Shown piece by piece: positions 1 to 9,978 of a stretch of DNA of 64,000 nt. Under the pieces are notes generated by a model. That model had not been told where the DNA came from. It made no database searches and saw only the letters and a list, made by a program, of their open reading frames with translations. How positions within the stretch are numbered: the stretch's first letter is position 1; the number at the start of each line of letters is the position of its first letter. Position numbers and translations under genes: made by a program. The DNA lies in assembly GCF_963678975.1 (NCBI RefSeq), contig NC_089272.1, forward strand, positions 26,229,471-26,293,470, given 5' to 3'. This DNA is from Dysidea avara (lineage: Eukaryota > Porifera > Demospongiae > Dictyoceratida > Dysideidae).

Positions 1-117
1 CATTCTATACGACAACTTACTTTGAGTTTGTAACGAACTCGTGACTGCATGTCACTGCATGATCCCTACAGCCCTTGATCAATGCAGACTACTTAGAAAG
101 CATGTTTTATTAGATAT

Positions 118-1225
118 GTAATAGTTAGACTTCAGACCACAGGGGTCTAAGTAATTTAGTAACCCGATGGCTCTGTGTCGTGGTGCCTTCACTTCGCTCA
201 GGCGCTACTACAGGGCCTGAGGGTTACTAAATTACTTAGACCCTGGTGGTCTGAAGTCTAACTTATTTAGACCCTGTATGTACTTGTTGTACCTTAACAC
301 TGTTGACAGCTGCTTGTAACAGAGAAATGTAGCGTTACTTAGTAGAAACAAGCCATCACTCCACCAGTAACAACAGTCGTGGGTTCAAAATTAATTGATG
401 CGTTGCCAGCGCTACTATTACAGGTGCGCGTAATAAACATGAAAGGGGTCTAAGTAAACATGAAAAGGGTCTAAGTAACTTAGACACCTCCAAAATCCAC
501 CAAATCCACCACAAAAAGGTCTAATTGTGCTTAAAACCACCCTACAGATGTACTTCAAAATTTTCAGTCATGCGATCCAGTGTTTTGTGCTTCTGCTTTA
601 TATAGCTAACTACTATGATGGTCATGGTGCACTCCTCTTGCCAAATCCTGGATCCACCCCTTCTTATGGTGCACATACATTTGGACCAAGATACTTCTGT
701 GGCTTCAGTAATATGAGCACTGTATTATGGTCCTAGGAATGGAGTGGTTTTACTGTATACAAGCATTACTTGCACCTCAATGTGTGAAATAAATTACTAA
801 ATTACTTTAGACCCTTTTTGTGGTGAATTTTGGAGGTGTCTAAGTCACTTAGACCCTTTTCATGTTTACTTAGACCCTTTCATGTTTACTTAGACCCTTT
901 TACATGCACCTGCACTGGTAGCGTTGGCAACGCATCGCCACCTGAAAATTAATTTTAAACCCGTAACTGTTGTTATGGGTGGAGTAATGGCTTGTTTCTA
1001 CTAATGAACGCTACATTTCTCTGTTACCAGCAGCTGTCAACATTGTTAAGGTACAACAACTACATAAAGGGTCTAAATAACATAGACTTCATACCACAGG
1101 GGTCTAAGTAATTTAGTAACCCTCAGGCCCTGTAGTAGCGCCTTTGCTTCGCTCAGGCACCACAACACAGGGCCATCGGGTTACTAAATTACTTAGACCC
1201 CTGTGGTCTGAAGTCTAACTATTAC
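118..1225. repeat. Nested foldback (palindromic) element, about 1.1 kb
   Basis: The arms, roughly 118-520 and 812-1225, are imperfect reverse complements around a loop of about 290 bp. Each arm also ends in its own hairpin (125-262 and 1083-1220) built on a TTAGACTTCAGACCACAGG-type stem. The phrase TTACTTAGACCC recurs many times on both strands. No ORF in it resembles a transposase, so it is probably a non-autonomous foldback/MITE-like element. I could not identify a target-site duplication because the palindrome runs to its edges (GTAATAG / CTATTAC). Confidence 0.8.
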
Positions 1226-2836
1226 TTATGCTCATGACCACTTTGAAGATCAAATCATACATGCATATACGTAGGATGTAAACATGTTGACCACATTTTC
1301 ATGTGCATTTGCCTGTACTGATCTTCAAAGTGTGAATGCAGCAAAATACTTTGAAAAACCATTGATTAATTACAGTACTATAAATCACACATTGAGGTAC
1401 AAGCAAGTGTTCATAATATAAAAAAATACTCTAGGTACAAGTAATGCATCTACTGTATACAGTGTAACTCTTCTATTCCCTGGACCATTGATAAAGTGAG
1501 AAACCACAGACTTGTCTTGGGTCCAAACGTACATACAATTATAAAATGAGATCAAGAAAACATATCCTGGATATTAAGGTGTCTGGGTTTCTTTTTTGAG
1601 GAGGTCTGTTGTACCTATGTAGCCATGTATGTAACTTGAATAGTGTGCAGTGGGGCCATGTATGTAAGTGCACTATGGCGGGATACGACTTAATATAGTA
1701 TTTCTGAAGAGATTGTACAACATTCACATGTTTGTGGATGCATGGTGATCTCATTTAAAGTCCACCTATCTAATAAGGACCATGTTTTGGATTTGCAAGA
1801 AAAGGTTGATGCTTTGGTACTATCCATTCATATCCAATTAGAAAAGTATAAATTTGCTGCATCATATAAATGGTCTTTCAACACAGGTGGTCATTAATAC
1901 AGGTTGCACTGTACATAGACACCTTCACTCTGCAAGATAAACTTGGCATGGCCTTGTTGTAAGTGATTATTGGAGGTGTAATTGCTAAACAATTCCACTG
2001 CATACCACAACATAATTCATTATATCTCTTGAGCCGATTGTGGTCCCACCACAAAACTTTTATGACATGTAGACTATGACCCATTCATTATTCACAAAAA
2101 AAATTCAAAGAATTTCAAGCAGCATTTTTCACAATATAAAGGATGAAAGTTTTCAATACAGTAATTTCGAACCATAAGTACGTAAATACCCCATACTTTA
2201 GGGATCACTGGAAAGGTCAATCAACAGTCTTCCATCAGTGAAATTGTGTTTAAACATATTTACACAGTGCGAAGCTACAGTATGGTCAATTTTGTAACTA
2301 GAGATGAACCAATTTTTCATGAAATATTCAAAATATTTGTGGTCATAAATCAGAAACTATGGGGTGCATGGAGCTAAAACTTTTCATGAGTGATAAGCAC
2401 CACAGGTACTATAAACACACCAAGTTTTGTCAAAATCCAAGAGGTGACCCTAAATTCCTGGTTGATTTGACATGGAATGACCCATATGGCTCTCTGCTGC
2501 AGCATTTTCTAATGGAAAGGTTTGAAACAAACATACCACTATTAATCTTTTTCCTGGTCTTGTGCAGCTGACATGGTGAACTTCGTGTTGGGCATGGCCG
2601 CCTTAATGGCAGCTGGCATGACAACTTGAGACTTGGTGTGCCAGCTGGCAACAATTCCAAAAACAAATGATCAGTTGTTCGAATCCGCCTGGTCAATTAA
2701 CTGCATTGTAGTGGGCATCACATGCTAGCTGTTTTGATCGGCATTAAATAGAATAGTCATACAGTTTCTATCACCTCCACGAAAACTCCTGCCCATTATA
2801 CGATTGCCTCTTCATTCAACATGGATTCTATTCCCA
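1226..2836. other. No recognisable feature
   Basis: AT-rich sequence with only short ORFs that lack domain-like composition. A GTTCGAATCC string near 2678 resembles a tRNA B box but has no matching A box, so no tRNA or SINE is called. Confidence 0.5.
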
Positions 2837-2885
2837 ATGAGTGCGAAGCCTTAGGCCTTGTAGTTTTCTCAAACATTATTTATTT
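2837..2885 (+). repeat. Left half of the DIRS insertion site
   Basis: This sequence (AGGCCT..TAGTTTTCTCAAACATTATT) recurs intact at 7845-7953. There it is followed directly by the sequence that here lies beyond the DIRS element (7479-7570). The element therefore split a copy of this repeat. Confidence 0.7.
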
Positions 2886-2911
2886 ATTACATTTCGGAAG
2901 GCTCAGTTTCC

Positions 2912-3044
2912 ATATCAACATGTAATTGACTAATTACAATGACACATGACAGCCATTTTGAAGTACACGTGATCAAAAATACATCAAATTACGTCATCGT
3001 TCTGTCTGGGTATATAACTGCCACGTGTATCCACTTGACCGGCT
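2912..3044 (+). repeat. DIRS left inverted terminal repeat
   Basis: Reverse complement of 7274-7406 over 133 bp, from ATATCAACATGTAATT to CACTTGACCGGCT. It contains a TATATAA string at about 3011 shortly upstream of the gag ORF, so it could hold the element promoter. Confidence 0.9.
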
Positions 3045-3092
3045 TTTTATTTTGGCTTGACAGCAAGTTGTTTTTTACGCGACGTCGACATA

Positions 3093-4013
3093 ATGACCGA
3101 TCCTAGTGTGATTAGTGAAGAAATTGTTAAAGAATTGCTGACTACCGTGAAGAGTCTTCAGGCCGACGTGGCAGAGTTGAAGAGCGGGGCCACTGGTGGC
3201 ATCAACCCGCCGACCGGTTCTCCCGGTCCTGCCACCCTACCACTGAATGGTAGCGAGGTACGTGGCAACCCTCGAAAGAGGCAACTATCTGGAGAGGAAG
3301 CGGAGTCGTCGGGCGACGAAAACATAGAGCATGTAGAAGAGGAAGCTGAAGGTGACGGCACCTTCACGCTATCCGAAGAAGGTGACGCCTTCATTGAGAC
3401 AGCCTTCAAATCGAGGCTGGATGACGCGTCCAGAGAAAATAAAAAGGCGAAGCTCGGGCTTCCCAAAAGCAAGTGGCTGAAGTCGCCGCAGCTGGACCCA
3501 TTCATCGCTTCCTCTATCCCCAAAGACGTTGTCAGGGCTGACTCCGCTGCCGGAAAGACTCAGAAATTCTGGCTAGATGCAACCGCACCTCTGACCTCAA
3601 TCGTCGAGAAGGCGGATGCAGGTGAAATAGACCAAGCTGAGGCTATCCAAGGGATAAGGGCCGCCCTGGTACTAATGGGAAATGCCTCGCAACACCACGC
3701 CATCCAAAGAAGAAAGGCAATACTGCAGCACCTCAACCCGCAACTGAAGTCACTGGTGAAGGATGAGGATTTTACTACTGCAGCCCCCTTCCTGTTTGGA
3801 CCAAACTTCGGGGAGATTGCAAAGGAACGACTGGAGGCGGCAGCTCTTATCCAGAAAACTCAACCAAAGCCTCAACAGAATTTTCAGAGGCGCCACCCCC
3901 AGAAACAGAGCAACTGGGGTCATCGGGGTGGCAGCAGAGGATACAATGGCCCCAGCAGAAAAAGGAACTGGCAGGCTGGGGGTTCAAAAGCAACAGGAAC
4001 TGGAAAGAAATGA
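3093..4013 (+). CDS. gag: DIRS Gag-like protein
   Basis: A 306-residue ORF directly after the left inverted repeat. I chose the ATG at 3093 because the longer frame begins on a non-ATG codon at 3057. The N-terminus looks helical (a stretch ending KSLQADVAELKSG), followed by an acidic Ser/Glu-rich segment. The C-terminal 50 residues are rich in Gln, Arg, Gly and Asn (QNFQRRHPQKQ, RGGSRGYN), consistent with nucleic-acid binding. There is no CCHC knuckle. Its stop overlaps the ATG of the recombinase frame (ATGA at 4010-4013), which suggests coupled translation. The Gag role is inferred from position and composition; the sequence itself is not one I recognise. Confidence 0.75.
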   Translation: MTDPSVISEEIVKELLTTVKSLQADVAELKSGATGGINPPTGSPGPATLPLNGSEVRGNPRKRQLSGEEAESSGDENIEHVEEEAEGDGTFTLSEEGDAFIETAFKSRLDDASRENKKAKLGLPKSKWLKSPQLDPFIASSIPKDVVRADSAAGKTQKFWLDATAPLTSIVEKADAGEIDQAEAIQGIRAALVLMGNASQHHAIQRRKAILQHLNPQLKSLVKDEDFTTAAPFLFGPNFGEIAKERLEAAALIQKTQPKPQQNFQRRHPQKQSNWGHRGGSRGYNGPSRKRNWQAGGSKATGTGKK

Positions 4014-4130
4014 CTAGTAGAAACTCATGTAGGCAATTTTTCAAATTTTCATCAAAATGCAATTACCCTTACCTCTGTATTAACACATCACCAGGGCCCT
4101 GTTCAACACCTTGGGGTGTTAGTGAACAGC

Positions 4131-6182
4131 ATGAGCCAGATTGTCTGTCAGTCTCTTACAAGGAGAGCTTTTTTCCACAGACAGAACTGGGCAATACTGA
4201 CACAGGACAAATGGGTCCTGCAAACAGTAGAGGGGTATCTGATAGACTTTACCCACAATCCATACCAGTCAAACCAACCTGGCCCAATAGTCCTGCCTCA
4301 AGAAAAGCACGTACTGGTAACTCAGGAGGTACAGGAACTCATACAAAAGGGGGCAATACTAGAGTCCTGCCCATCCAGCAGGAGCTTTGTCTCCCAAATA
4401 TTCCTGGTCGAAAAGAAGGGAGGGGGACAACGCCCAGTAATAAACCTGAAAGCCCTGAACCAATTCGTGCGAGTAGAGCACTTCAAGATGGAGGGCTTAC
4501 ACCTCCTACCAGACCTGCTACAGCAAGGGGATTGGATGATAAAAATGGACCTAAAGGACGCTTATCTCCAAATCCCAATACACCCGAGGCACCAGTGCTA
4601 CCTCCACTTTGTGTGGGAGGGAAAACATTACAGGTTTCAAAGCCTCCCATTTGGCCTCTCCTCGGCACCACGGGTATTTACCAAAACACTAAAACCAGTG
4701 GTGGCTTGGCTGAGACAGATAGGCCTGCGCCTGATAGTATATCTAGACGACATGCTATTTATCCATGCCAACAAAGACCAGCTGGAGAGGATGGCACCTC
4801 TTCTATGCAGACTGTTCGAGTCCCTGGGACTGACGGTAAACACCAAAAAATCCCTGTTAACCCCAGCTCAACAGATCGAGTTCCTGGGATTTCAGATCGA
4901 CTCCAACTTGATGACAATCAATCTGCCATCAGAGAAGGGCAAGAAGATTCAACAGGAGGCAGCGAGACTCCTAAAGATGCAAACGATCTCAGCACGGGAA
5001 CTTGCCATGCTTATTGGGAAAGCAGTGGCAACTTCCAGGGCCATCACCCAGGCCCCCCTACACTACAGAGCCTTACAGATGGCACTCAACTCAGTGACCC
5101 CCAAGAGCAACATTCCAGGGGACTTGGACAAATACGACTCCAAGATACCCTTGAGCAGCAAGATAATTGCAGACCTCAACTGGTGGTCAACCTTAGACAG
5201 GCAGACAATGGGGTCACCTATATCCCCCCCACAACCAGTACGGATAATAGAGTCCGATGCCTCGAACCAGGGGTGGGGGGCACGGTGTGGGGACACCAGC
5301 ACAGGAGGCAGTTGGTCAACCGAAGAGGCAACCCAACACATCAATTATCTCGAACTACTGGCTGCCTTTCTGGCTCTCAAGACATTTACTATCAATCAGA
5401 CTGGTATGTTTCTTCTGAAGATGGACAACGTGTCCGCAGTGACCTACATAAACCAGAAGGGAGGCACACACTCAATCCAACTATGCAATCTAGCTCTGGA
5501 AATATGGGAGTGGTGTCTTACGAGACAGATATCACTGCAGGCAGAACACCTGCCTGGCATTCTGAATACAGTTGCAGACACAGAATCCAGAGTAATGAAG
5601 GATCGATGCGATTGGATGATCAACCCTTTAGTGTTTCAACAAATTCATCAATCAATGGGTCCCTTCCAGATAGACCTATTTGCATCACGACTGACCAAAC
5701 AACTGCCTCGGTTCTACAGCTGGAGGCCAGACCCAGAAGCGGAGGCAACAGATGCCTTCACACAGAACTGGGCCCAAGCAAAGGGTTATGCCAACCCTCC
5801 ATGGTGTCTGATCCCTCGATGCCTGAGTCAGATAAGGAGACAGGAAGCCAGACTAGTAATGATAACACCACTATGGCCATACCAACCATGGTTTCCTCTG
5901 CTTCTCGAAATGCTGGAGGACCACCCCCGCCAACTCCCAGACATTCCGGACCTCATTCTGAATCCAACAAATCAGGAGTTCATAATGAAACAGGGAGTAC
6001 CAAACCTGGTCGCATGGCCCATCTCAGGGAATCCTTTGCTTCACGAGGAATATCTACTCAAGCTTCAGACCTGCTGCTCTCCTCATGGAGAAACAAAACC
6101 AACAGTAGCTACAACTCACAGTTTTCAAAGTGGGCTAGCTGGTGTGAGCAAAGGAATAGAAATCCCACTGCTGGACCTGTAG
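4131..6182 (+). CDS. pol: DIRS reverse transcriptase / RNase H / Dam-like methyltransferase polyprotein
   Basis: The frame is open from 4116 with the first ATG at 4131; residue numbers here count from 4116. The reverse transcriptase spans about 90-260, with MDLKDAYLQIPI (about 144-155), LPFGLSSAP (177-185) and the catalytic YLDD at 209-212. RNase H follows, with ESDAS (379-383), YLELLAA (411-417), KMDN (435-438) and VADTESR (486-492). A third block, DLFASR (520-525) through NPPW (560-563) to ITPLWPYQPWFP, matches the Dam-like methyltransferase-type domain seen in many DIRS elements; NPPW resembles the catalytic D/N-P-P-Y/F/W motif. The ORF would copy element RNA into DNA. Its 3' end overlaps the recombinase ORF. 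No frameshift is visible. Confidence 0.9.
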   Translation: MSQIVCQSLTRRAFFHRQNWAILTQDKWVLQTVEGYLIDFTHNPYQSNQPGPIVLPQEKHVLVTQEVQELIQKGAILESCPSSRSFVSQIFLVEKKGGGQRPVINLKALNQFVRVEHFKMEGLHLLPDLLQQGDWMIKMDLKDAYLQIPIHPRHQCYLHFVWEGKHYRFQSLPFGLSSAPRVFTKTLKPVVAWLRQIGLRLIVYLDDMLFIHANKDQLERMAPLLCRLFESLGLTVNTKKSLLTPAQQIEFLGFQIDSNLMTINLPSEKGKKIQQEAARLLKMQTISARELAMLIGKAVATSRAITQAPLHYRALQMALNSVTPKSNIPGDLDKYDSKIPLSSKIIADLNWWSTLDRQTMGSPISPPQPVRIIESDASNQGWGARCGDTSTGGSWSTEEATQHINYLELLAAFLALKTFTINQTGMFLLKMDNVSAVTYINQKGGTHSIQLCNLALEIWEWCLTRQISLQAEHLPGILNTVADTESRVMKDRCDWMINPLVFQQIHQSMGPFQIDLFASRLTKQLPRFYSWRPDPEAEATDAFTQNWAQAKGYANPPWCLIPRCLSQIRRQEARLVMITPLWPYQPWFPLLLEMLEDHPRQLPDIPDLILNPTNQEFIMKQGVPNLVAWPISGNPLLHEEYLLKLQTCCSPHGETKPTVATTHSFQSGLAGVSKGIEIPLLDL

Positions 6183-7039
6183 AAGATGTTGTTAATTTTC
6201 TAGCTGATCTTTTTCAACAAGGATATAAATACAATTCTCTGAATTCCTACCGTTCAGCTATATCATCTGTACATGAAAGAGTAGATGGACAGAACATAGG
6301 GCAACATCCACTGGTATCAAGAGTTCTCAAAGGGGCTTTTAATGAGAAGCCCCCCATGCCAAGATATTCCCATTTTTGGGACGTTGGGTCAGTATTGCGG
6401 TACATCAAACAGTTGGGTGAGAACAGCACACTGTCTTTGAAGTGGATGTCCATCAAAACAGCCATGCTTATGGCCCTTACTCGACCATCTAGATCAGCAG
6501 ATTTATCCAAACTAGACACCCGTTTCAGGACCTATACATCTAAAGGAGTAAGATTTCAACCTTCCCACCTGTCTAAGCAGAGCCGCTCAACGATTCCAGT
6601 CAAGGAGTTCTTCTTCCCTTACTATGCAGCTGACAAACTTTTGTGTCCAGTTTTGGCCTTGCAAACATATGAGAAATGCACTGTTTCCTTCAGATCAGAG
6701 AAATCTAGTTTTCTGTTTCTGTCATGGATTGGGAAGCATGAGCCAGTCACCAGCAGTACTATCGCCAGGTGGTTAAGAACCTGCCTTCAAGAAGCAGGTA
6801 TCAATACTGATACATTTAAGGCTCATTCAGTTAGAGGAGCAGCGTGCTCAACAGCGGCTTGGTCGGGTGTCACAATAGCAGACATCCTCAATGCAGCTGA
6901 TTGGTCTAATGAAACCACCTTTCAAAGGTTTTACCACAAAGAAATACAGGACAGAACAACTTTTGGGTCAACTGTTCTGTCTGCTGCTAGTACTTCAAAC
7001 TTACATGTTGATATGGAAACTGAGCCTTCCGAAATGTAA
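6014..7039 (+). CDS. DIRS tyrosine recombinase
   Basis: About 341 residues from the in-frame ATG at 6014; the same frame is open much further upstream (see the finding on 4010-6182). The N-terminal half looks like a SAM-like core-binding domain (SSYNSQFSKWASWC, NSLNSYRSAISSVHERV). The catalytic half shows the first Arg in LTRPSRSADLSKLD, the HxxR box in KAHSVRGAA and the nucleophile Tyr in FQRFYHKE, with Trp in ADWSNETTF at the usual His/Trp position. It would integrate the circular DNA intermediate without making a target duplication. It overlaps the RT ORF by about 170 bp, and its 3' end doubles as part of the internal complementary region. Confidence 0.9.
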   Translation: MAHLRESFASRGISTQASDLLLSSWRNKTNSSYNSQFSKWASWCEQRNRNPTAGPVEDVVNFLADLFQQGYKYNSLNSYRSAISSVHERVDGQNIGQHPLVSRVLKGAFNEKPPMPRYSHFWDVGSVLRYIKQLGENSTLSLKWMSIKTAMLMALTRPSRSADLSKLDTRFRTYTSKGVRFQPSHLSKQSRSTIPVKEFFFPYYAADKLLCPVLALQTYEKCTVSFRSEKSSFLFLSWIGKHEPVTSSTIARWLRTCLQEAGINTDTFKAHSVRGAACSTAAWSGVTIADILNAADWSNETTFQRFYHKEIQDRTTFGSTVLSAASTSNLHVDMETEPSEM

Positions 7040-7120
7040 TTTAAGAATGGCTCAGGGCATGCGGTGCCTGCAAGCTATTTGTAATTACATGAGGAAGGTG
7101 AAGTTGAAATATCAACATGT
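7001..7120 (+). repeat. DIRS internal complementary region
   Basis: 7001-7040 is the reverse complement of the element's left edge (2886-2925). 7037-7120 is the reverse complement of its right edge (7395-7478). The two segments abut, so this region can template the junction of both ends, as known for DIRS circle formation. It starts inside the recombinase reading frame. Confidence 0.9.
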
Positions 7121-7273
7121 CCACCCTATAACCCCCCCCCCTACAGACATATGTTTTTACTTTGTGTGCACCTGTTTTTTTTTTTCTTTTTCTAACCTAC
7201 AGATCAGCTGTAGCATTGATGTGTATAATATGTTTGCAGCACTCATTCTTTCACGGAGTCAGCATCTACGAAG

Positions 7274-7406
7274 AGCCGGTCAAGTGGATACACGTGGCAG
7301 TTATATACCCAGACAGAACGATGACGTAATTTGATGTATTTTTGATCACGTGTACTTCAAAATGGCTGTCATGTGTCATTGTAATTAGTCAATTACATGT
7401 TGATAT
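7274..7406 (-). repeat. DIRS right inverted terminal repeat
   Basis: Reverse complement of 2912-3044. It is followed by the right-edge extension to 7478 that pairs with the internal complementary region. Confidence 0.9.
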
Positions 7407-7478
7407 TTCAACTTCACCTTCCTCATGTAATTACAAATAGCTTGCAGGCACCGCATGCCCTGAGCCATTCTTAAATTA

Positions 7479-7953
7479 TTTATTTATTTATTCATTCATT
7501 ATTATTATTATTATTATTTATGACATAATTTTAACCGCATTTTGTATTATTCTTAGTACTTGGTTGTATAACTAGGCCTGGGGCACATACAACCAAGTAC
7601 AGCCACCAATGGGACAATCTACAAATGGGGCATGTACAAACAGTGCATGGCCTCTGGCTCTCCTGCAATCACTCGCAGCAGTTTGCTAATCTTATCTTTC
7701 GCGAAATCTGAAATTAAAGCATGGGTGTGATACTGGGAGTTATATAGAATTACACATACGTTTAAGTCATCAGCACGAACAGGCGCAACGATTATACGTT
7801 TGTGCCTTCATTCACAGGCGAATCAATCCCTGGTTAGTTTGTGTCTCTAGGCCTCATAGTTTTCTCAAACATTATTATTTATTTATTTATCGTTATTTAT
7901 GATTTAATTTTAACCGCATTTCTTATTATTTTTAGTACTTGGTTGTATAATTA
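7479..7953 (+). repeat. Direct duplication including an unoccupied DIRS target copy
   Basis: 7510-7570 (ATAATTTTAACCGCATTTTG through TAGTACTTGGTTGTATAA) recurs at 7893-7953. The second copy (7845-7953) is continuous with the motif found left of the DIRS element at 2837-2885. A small hairpin lies at 7556-7600 (arms GTACTTGGTTGTAT / ATACAACCAAGTAC). 7600-7840 has no other recognised content. Confidence 0.65.
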
Positions 7954-8035
7954 TTAACACTTTACAGTGACCAGCACTGAAGGTCTGACAGCAACATGTG
8001 CTGCAGCCTTAGGATTACCTAACCTAATTTCAAGG
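7945..8035 (-). repeat. SINE 3' tail fragment
   Basis: On the minus strand this matches the 3' part of the SINE at 30810-31077 almost base for base over about 75 bp: GGTTAGGTAATCCTAAGGCT, then CTGTCAGACCTTCAGTGCTG and GTCACTGTAAAG. The tRNA-like head is absent, so it is a 5'-truncated copy. Confidence 0.75.
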
Positions 8036-8558
8036 GCTTTCAGAGTAACTATAATTCTTTAACTAGGCCATTCACCTTTCAAGAACGTGGCATGTCATGT
8101 GACCGCAAACCTGTTAAACCAGTTTGTTGATTACACAATACCTGAAACCATCTCAACATTACTTCACACGCTTAGATCATAGCGCACCCTTACGCTATAG
8201 CGTGCACTAGGGTCACAGATATTATGTGCAAGTTCTTATAGTGCTATATCGTGATATCTGCAGCATGCATGTTAAACTAGTTTTGAAGCTCTGCATTAAA
8301 GTGATTCAAGTTTTTTTAATATTCCAGAACTAAGTATTATACAGTACAGTAAATATCTTGGCATCTAAGGGACCAAAACATCTCTTTGATGTGAACAGAT
8401 GTTTCATTTCACACAAAAGCAGTAACTTGTTTATCACTTTGCTTACTTACTCACTCTCAAACACACAGACACACACTTCACACATACACACATGCAGACA
8501 CAGACACAGAAACACTCATAAATAAATGTGTGCTAGTACCACATCCAGGAAAACCTAC

Positions 8559-8724
8559 AGACAATTCCTCTACAATTAGCGAGATGTGATGGGTGCCATT
8601 ATATGTCATCACAATTTTTAAAATCTTTCCTTTGTCAGTTCCAATCAACATCACATCCATTAGTGCTAAGTCATCACTGCCATTATTACGGACATAAGTC
8701 TGTGTAGTGTAAATATGTGTTGCC
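8559..8724 (-). CDS. Sema-domain gene, exon (third visible)
   Basis: A 166-bp exon. Its acceptor is TTGTTACAG at 8733-8725 and its donor is GTAGGT at 8558-8553. Reading in from phase 2, it encodes 55 residues including DVMLIGTDKGKILKIV, which matches the GTDxGxVLKV strand conserved in semaphorin and plexin sema domains. It ends in phase 0. The frame joins exactly to the exon at 8776-8888. Sema domains are extracellular beta-propellers of signalling receptors and ligands. The next downstream exon was not found, so the gene is partial here. Semaphorin versus plexin cannot be settled from these strands. Confidence 0.75.
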
Positions 8725-8775
8725 CTGTAACAATACATTACGTGTGTCTCGTTATTCCTAATACTGTAGTCTTAC

Positions 8776-8888
8776 GTTATTCCTTCCAATACAACAAGTG
8801 GTTGAGTTGTTAGCTGTGCTACTGATGGACTCATTAACACTTCAGTATCAGGTTGACCACGCCTTGAATCATGAGTGCTACTATCACA
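8776..8888 (-). CDS. Sema-domain gene, exon (second visible)
   Basis: A 113-bp exon too short for a standard ORF list. Its acceptor is CTTTGTCTAG just before 8888 and its donor is GTAAG at 8775-8771. It starts in phase 0 and ends in phase 2. It encodes 37 residues plus two bases, including EVLMSPSVAQL and PLVVLEGI, corresponding to the 'hPLM..aV.....PL' segment of sema domains. The 51-bp gap to the next exon is a short intron (8725-8775). The phases match both neighbours, which is the main support for the call. Confidence 0.7.
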
Positions 8889-9305
8889 CTAGACAAAGAT
8901 TCATAGTAGTAGGGTACAATTACCACATAGTCTTGCAAATAATAAGTGTTGCGCATTGTTTTCTTTGATGTGGTATGAGCCAGTTCACCAGTCATAAATT
9001 ATGTTACAAACAATCAAGCATACAGAAAACCAAAGTTTAAATTTTAGTAGGGATCATGGAAACTAAGGAGGCTGTCTACATCTATAGCCATATACATACT
9101 ACTTACGTAGCACACATTTAATCTCTGCTTTAGTCATGGTTATAGCACTGATAGGCTTCAGATGTAACAGTATACTGCTATGACCCTTACTCAAATGTAA
9201 TTTTTATACAGTATGCTTGTATAATTGGAGGCTGTCTTCATGAGTGGCTACAGGAATTGTGGTGACTGGCAAACTTGTTATGATGCCAGGTCCTAGCTGT
9301 ATCAA

Positions 9306-9930
9306 GGCGGCCCAAGAAGCCGGCGCACCACACTTTGAGTATATTTACAGGAAAAAAGAAAACGTAATTTAATCACACCTTTGTAGCTTCATGATCCCTT
9401 ATCCGATTGGAACTAGTTTCACTACAGAGGTGCCCGCTAGGTAGGCCACATACCAAATTTGAAGGAAATCTCCCTAGCCGTTTCTGAGATATGAGTGGCC
9501 AAAGTTTCGCTTTAATTTCTTCGTTTTTTTTTCTTCGCCATAGGGGGCTACAGGGGCTTCAATTTCTTTTCGCACACTTTGTAAAAATTGCTATAAAACA
9601 CAAACTTGTAACTCCATTGTATCGATATTTGGCACAAGTAAAGAACGTTTAAAGGTACATTTGCGTACCAAGTTTTCTATGAATATGATAAATATCCAAG
9701 GAGTTATGAGCATTTATTCACGTAAAAAAAAGATGAAACTTTTGTCATGGCTACAGGGTAAACCGAGTAGAGGAATAACTAGAAAATTCGTGTGTACATA
9801 GGCTGATCATCGTAGGAGTGCCTTTTGGTGGTTAGAACAGCAACAGGCTTACAGCTACAAAGTTATAAAGTAAAAACCGAGCAATTGTAAAATCATGGGA
9901 TCAAGATACTCTAATAGAGCAGTCACTGGG
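9306..9930 (-). repeat. Composite repeat copy 1, head block
   Basis: In the reverse orientation this is homologous to the heads at 42540-43360 and 46560-49913. Shared anchors are the terminal GGCGGCCCAAGAAGCCGGCG at 9306, a stretch on '..CCGATTGGAAC..' and '..TTTCTGAGATATGAGTGG', and the internal motif GATACTCTAATAGAGCAGTC near 9906. It is followed at 10502 by the palindromic end but has no 31-bp satellite array between. Confidence 0.7.
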
Positions 9931-9978
9931 TGGCAAAAAAAAGGTGCATAAAAAATGTAGAAAAAATGAACTCATCAT

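Larger units (their letters stand above)
2886..7478 (+). mobile_element. DIRS-type tyrosine-recombinase retrotransposon
   Basis: The element carries a gag-like ORF, an RT/RNase H ORF and a tyrosine recombinase ORF. It has 133-bp inverted terminal repeats (2912-3044 and 7274-7406) and an internal complementary region at 7001-7120. The outer left end (2886-2925) is the reverse complement of 7001-7040, and the outer right end (7395-7478) that of 7037-7120. This is the layout known for DIRS elements, which replicate through a circular intermediate integrated by the recombinase. All three ORFs are open, so it may be intact or recently active. There are no LTRs, no integrase and no obvious target duplication, as expected for the family. 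Confidence 0.92.

Noticed and set aside
2430-2696. Minus-strand 88-codon ORF
   Set aside because: No domain, no splice support and ordinary composition.
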